From positions 1 to 64,000 of the forward strand of contig NZ_CP118866.1 of NCBI RefSeq assembly GCF_029101545.1: a stretch of DNA of 64,000 nt, read 5' to 3'. Both the position numbers and the translations under genes were made by a program. Shown piece by piece: positions 61,448 to 64,000 of the stretch (position 1 is the stretch's first letter; the number at the start of each line of letters is the position of its first letter). Origin of the DNA: Amygdalobacter indicium. GTDB lineage: Bacteria > Bacillota > Clostridia > Saccharofermentanales > Fastidiosipilaceae. The notes below the pieces were generated by a model. The model saw only the letters and a program-made list of their open reading frames with translations, had not been told where the DNA came from and ran no database searches.

Positions 61448-63577
61448 ATGAAACGCAAGGAGTTTTTGCAACAAAAATTGAAATTGGTGCCGAAATTGCC
61501 CGGCGTTTATCTGATGCAGGATGAGCAGGGGAAGATTATTTATGTCGGCAAAGCGGTGAAACTACAGAACCGTTTGCAATGTTACTTCGGTAATAACAGT
61601 ACGCAACCGTCTTTGAAAGTAGCTTTGATGATTGCTAAAATTTACGATTTTCAGTATGTGATTTGTCAGAACGAACAGGAAGCTTTAATCCTGGAGTCCA
61701 ACTTAATTAAGCGGCATCGACCTTTTTATAATATTTTGTTGAAAGATGATCATGATTATCCTTATATTAAAGTGAGTCTGCAGGACAGCTGGCCGGAAGT
61801 GACGAAAGCTTATCGTATCGGCAAAGATAAGGCCAAAGGCGCTTTGTATTTCGGTCCTTATATGTATAGTCAATTGAGTAAGGCGTTGAAGTCTTTGGAG
61901 CAGATTTTTCCTCTGCACAGTTGTAACCCGGCCAAAATTCGCACAAATGTTCCCTGCTTAAATTATCAGTTGGGCAAATGTATCGGAACTTGCTGCAACA
62001 GAGCGACAGCAGCCGATTATCGGGAAATAATTAAAGAAGTCTGCAACTATTTGCGCGGCGATACGCAAAAATTGGAAGAGTATCTGCGAGCCAAAATGGC
62101 GGCAGCAGCCGACGCCGAACAATTTGAACAGGCAGCGTTCTGGCGGGATCGGCTGTTAAATTTACAGGCTTTGCACCAAACACAACGAATAGTGACGCAA
62201 AAAGCGGTGGATGCGGATGTTTTGGCTGTTTGTCGGCAGGATTTTATGTACTGTCTGCAAAAATTGGAAATTCGTGCCGGTAAAATTATCGGTACCTGCA
62301 GTTTCTTCTTTGAAACGGAAGACCTACTTTACAGTCTTTACGGTCTGGGAAGCGAAGATTTACCGGCTAACTTAAAAGGCCCGCTGCCGGCGAAGCCGGA
62401 GAAGCCGGAGAAGCCGGCGGACAGGGATAAAACGGTGGAATTGAGTGCTGACAGTTTGTTAATTGAGAATTTGTTGGAAATGTTTTTGGCCCAACATTAT
62501 GCGGATTTACATAATTTACCGGCCTCTATTATCTTGGCTAATTCTTTGCCGGCGGCAGCGCTTGCCCATTTGAATGCGGCGGCAGAAAGCTTGGTCGGCA
62601 GTCATTGTACTTTCACCGTGCCGCAGAGAGGGGAAAAATATGAGTGGGGCAAGATGGCTGCTAATAATGCCGGAGAAGCTTTAGCCAAAAAAATGCTGTT
62701 GCTGGGCAGTGCCGCGGCTAATGTGAAGGGCGCTTTGACGACGTTGATGCAGTTGAACGGCATGCCCAACTTGCCGCATCGGATAGAAGCTTATGATGTT
62801 GCGAATTTCGGCAATGATGATTTATGTGCAGCGATGGTCTGCTTTATAGACGGGGTGTACAGTCCGAAAAATTCTTTATTATTCCGGCTGCGGGAGCAAA
62901 AGGAGCAAAACGATTATTTGGCGATGAGTACGGTTTTATTACGCCGTTTACGTCATTTGCCCGGGGTGCAGGAAACCGGCAATTCACTTAATTTGCAGGC
63001 AGCGGAGCAAAGCTGGATTTGCTTGAAAGAGAATAAGTCATCATTAAATATCGTGCCGGATTTGATTCTGCTTGACGGCGGCAAAGGGCATCGGCAGGCG
63101 GTGCTGCAGGCGCTGGAAGAGCAATTGCAGTGGTCGAAGCTGGTTGTCAGCCGCAGAATCTTTATCGGCGGCATGGTCAAAAACGATAAGCATGAAACGC
63201 GAGCGTTGCTGCAGGCGGACGGACAGGTGCATGAGTTGCAGGTCTTTTTACCGCAAGAAGCAGCGGGAACTTCCGATTCTCATAAGGGAGAAACGATTAA
63301 AAGCGAGGTCAACTTATTACGTTTTCTTACTCGCATTCAAGATGAGGTGCATCGCTTAGCGAATAATTATTATCATAAATTACAGAAAAATCGTATTTTA
63401 CATTATGAATTGGAAAACATCAAAGGTATCGGTGCTAAAAAGCGGCAACTATTATTGGCGCATTTTAAGAGCATGGAGAAAATAAAAACCGCAACGCTTG
63501 CCGAATTGCAGGCAGTTAAAGGAATAAGTGAACAGGATGCACAACACATTTTTGAATATTTCCGCTTGCAAGCCTGA
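61448..63577 (+). CDS. uvrC: UvrABC excinuclease subunit C
   Basis: This encodes about 709 residues from the ATG at 61448, nine bases after GAGAGG; an upstream in-frame ATG at 61424 is less likely. GIY-YIG nuclease domain: PGVYLMQDEQGKIIYVGKA at the N-terminus. UVR motif (FEQAAFWRDRLLNLQAL, about 230) for UvrB contact. RNase H-like C-terminal nuclease: IEAYDVANFG, PDLILLDGGKGH and RIQDEVHRLA. HhH tail: ENIKGIGAKKRQLLLAHF. It makes both incisions in nucleotide excision repair. A short PEK-PEK-PEK linker occurs near residue 318. Confidence 0.95.
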   Translation: MKRKEFLQQKLKLVPKLPGVYLMQDEQGKIIYVGKAVKLQNRLQCYFGNNSTQPSLKVALMIAKIYDFQYVICQNEQEALILESNLIKRHRPFYNILLKDDHDYPYIKVSLQDSWPEVTKAYRIGKDKAKGALYFGPYMYSQLSKALKSLEQIFPLHSCNPAKIRTNVPCLNYQLGKCIGTCCNRATAADYREIIKEVCNYLRGDTQKLEEYLRAKMAAAADAEQFEQAAFWRDRLLNLQALHQTQRIVTQKAVDADVLAVCRQDFMYCLQKLEIRAGKIIGTCSFFFETEDLLYSLYGLGSEDLPANLKGPLPAKPEKPEKPADRDKTVELSADSLLIENLLEMFLAQHYADLHNLPASIILANSLPAAALAHLNAAAESLVGSHCTFTVPQRGEKYEWGKMAANNAGEALAKKMLLLGSAAANVKGALTTLMQLNGMPNLPHRIEAYDVANFGNDDLCAAMVCFIDGVYSPKNSLLFRLREQKEQNDYLAMSTVLLRRLRHLPGVQETGNSLNLQAAEQSWICLKENKSSLNIVPDLILLDGGKGHRQAVLQALEEQLQWSKLVVSRRIFIGGMVKNDKHETRALLQADGQVHELQVFLPQEAAGTSDSHKGETIKSEVNLLRFLTRIQDEVHRLANNYYHKLQKNRILHYELENIKGIGAKKRQLLLAHFKSMEKIKTATLAELQAVKGISEQDAQHIFEYFRLQA

Positions 63578-63595
63578 GACGGACGAGGTGTGCAG

Positions 63596-64000
63596 ATGAT
63601 TTATGCTTTGAGCGATACCCATTTAAGCTTCAGCAGTAATAAACCGATGAGCATTTTCGGTGAAATTTGGGCACATCATACCGAAAAAATTGCCCATAAC
63701 TGTGCCGCCGTGCTGCAGCCGACGGATATTTTGCTCTTACCGGGTGATTTATCCTGGGCGCTGAAATTGGCGGAAGCTCGCAAAGATTTAACTTTTCTGG
63801 ACGCTTTGCCCGGTAGGAAAATTTTGTTACGGGGCAATCATGATTATTGGTGGTCAACTAGAACGAAAATGCAACGTTATTGTCGGGAATGGGGACTGAA
63901 AACCCTGTATTTTCTGGATAGAAACGCTTTTTTGCTGCGCCGGAATAAAGCTGTTTCCGCTTACGATATTTTGCTCGCCGGACGCAATGAAACGGTCGAA
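63596..64000 (+). CDS. metallophosphoesterase (cut by right edge)
   Basis: The first 135 residues are seen; GAGGTG precedes the ATG, 18 bases after uvrC. Calcineurin-like metal-binding motifs: ALSDTHLSF (Asp, His), LLPGDLSWAL (Asp), LLRGNHDYWWS (Asn, His). The GNHDYWW form is typical of a small family of putative phosphohydrolases in clostridia. The remaining metal-binding histidines lie beyond the window. The substrate is unknown. Confidence 0.85.
   Translation, partial: MIYALSDTHLSFSSNKPMSIFGEIWAHHTEKIAHNCAAVLQPTDILLLPGDLSWALKLAEARKDLTFLDALPGRKILLRGNHDYWWSTRTKMQRYCREWGLKTLYFLDRNAFLLRRNKAVSAYDILLAGRNETVE

Overview
The window looks like the origin-proximal part of a low-GC Gram-positive (Firmicutes) chromosome, probably an anaerobic clostridial or Oscillospiraceae-type fermenter. 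The evidence is the order dnaA-oriC-dnaN-recF-remB-gyrB-parA-parB, AGGAGG-type ribosome binding sites, a CtsR-controlled clpC, a Crh-like HPr and two large secreted proteins with C-terminal cell-wall sorting tails. The species is inferred from style only. No rRNA or tRNA gene was seen.

Left part (1-8.7 kb) is an accessory patchwork. A TnpW-type transposon protein, an AAA/DUF4143 ATPase and a membrane-anchored protein lie between two copies of a ~100-bp direct repeat that carries a consensus promoter and the first codons of a gene. Next come exodeoxyribonuclease III, a Nudix hydrolase and an M18 aminopeptidase. A thioredoxin-like membrane protein and an MqsRA/Panacea-type toxin-antitoxin locus follow, each bounded by duplicated terminator sequence. 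The toxin gene is broken by an internal out-of-frame deletion.

8.7-28 kb, mostly minus strand: a phosphohexomutase, a YtxH/DUF948 pair, a ~2040-residue surface protein made of Rib-like, GA-like and FIVAR-like modules, rpiB, a chorismate mutase-like protein, a CpXC protein, a zinc-ribbon membrane protein, a wall-anchored type I pullulanase and ctsR-clpC. The ctsR promoter overlaps one CtsR box and has a second just downstream.

28-40 kb: the outstanding object is an S9 prolyl-oligopeptidase whose beta-propeller is interrupted in frame by ~290 residues of Cys-X-Cys repeats (about 100 cysteines). It is followed by an isochorismatase-fold hydrolase, gpmA, the threonine-to-glycine pair kbl/tdh with two parS sites between them, a DEDDh-type exonuclease, an FtsJ-like methyltransferase with a third parS inside its coding sequence, and a CobB homologue that has lost both active sites.

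40-64 kb, plus strand: VanZ-like protein, dnaA, oriC, dnaN, recF, remB, gyrB, parA, parB, a CNNM/CBS transporter-like protein, a PrsA/SurA-like membrane foldase, rpoB, rpoC, a Crh-like HPr, uvrC and a metallophosphoesterase cut by the right edge. Several housekeeping proteins (RpoB, GyrB, ClpC, DnaA) carry unusually long acidic or low-complexity tails or linkers. The ParABS parts together form a complete origin-segregation system, and kbl with tdh forms a short catabolic route.
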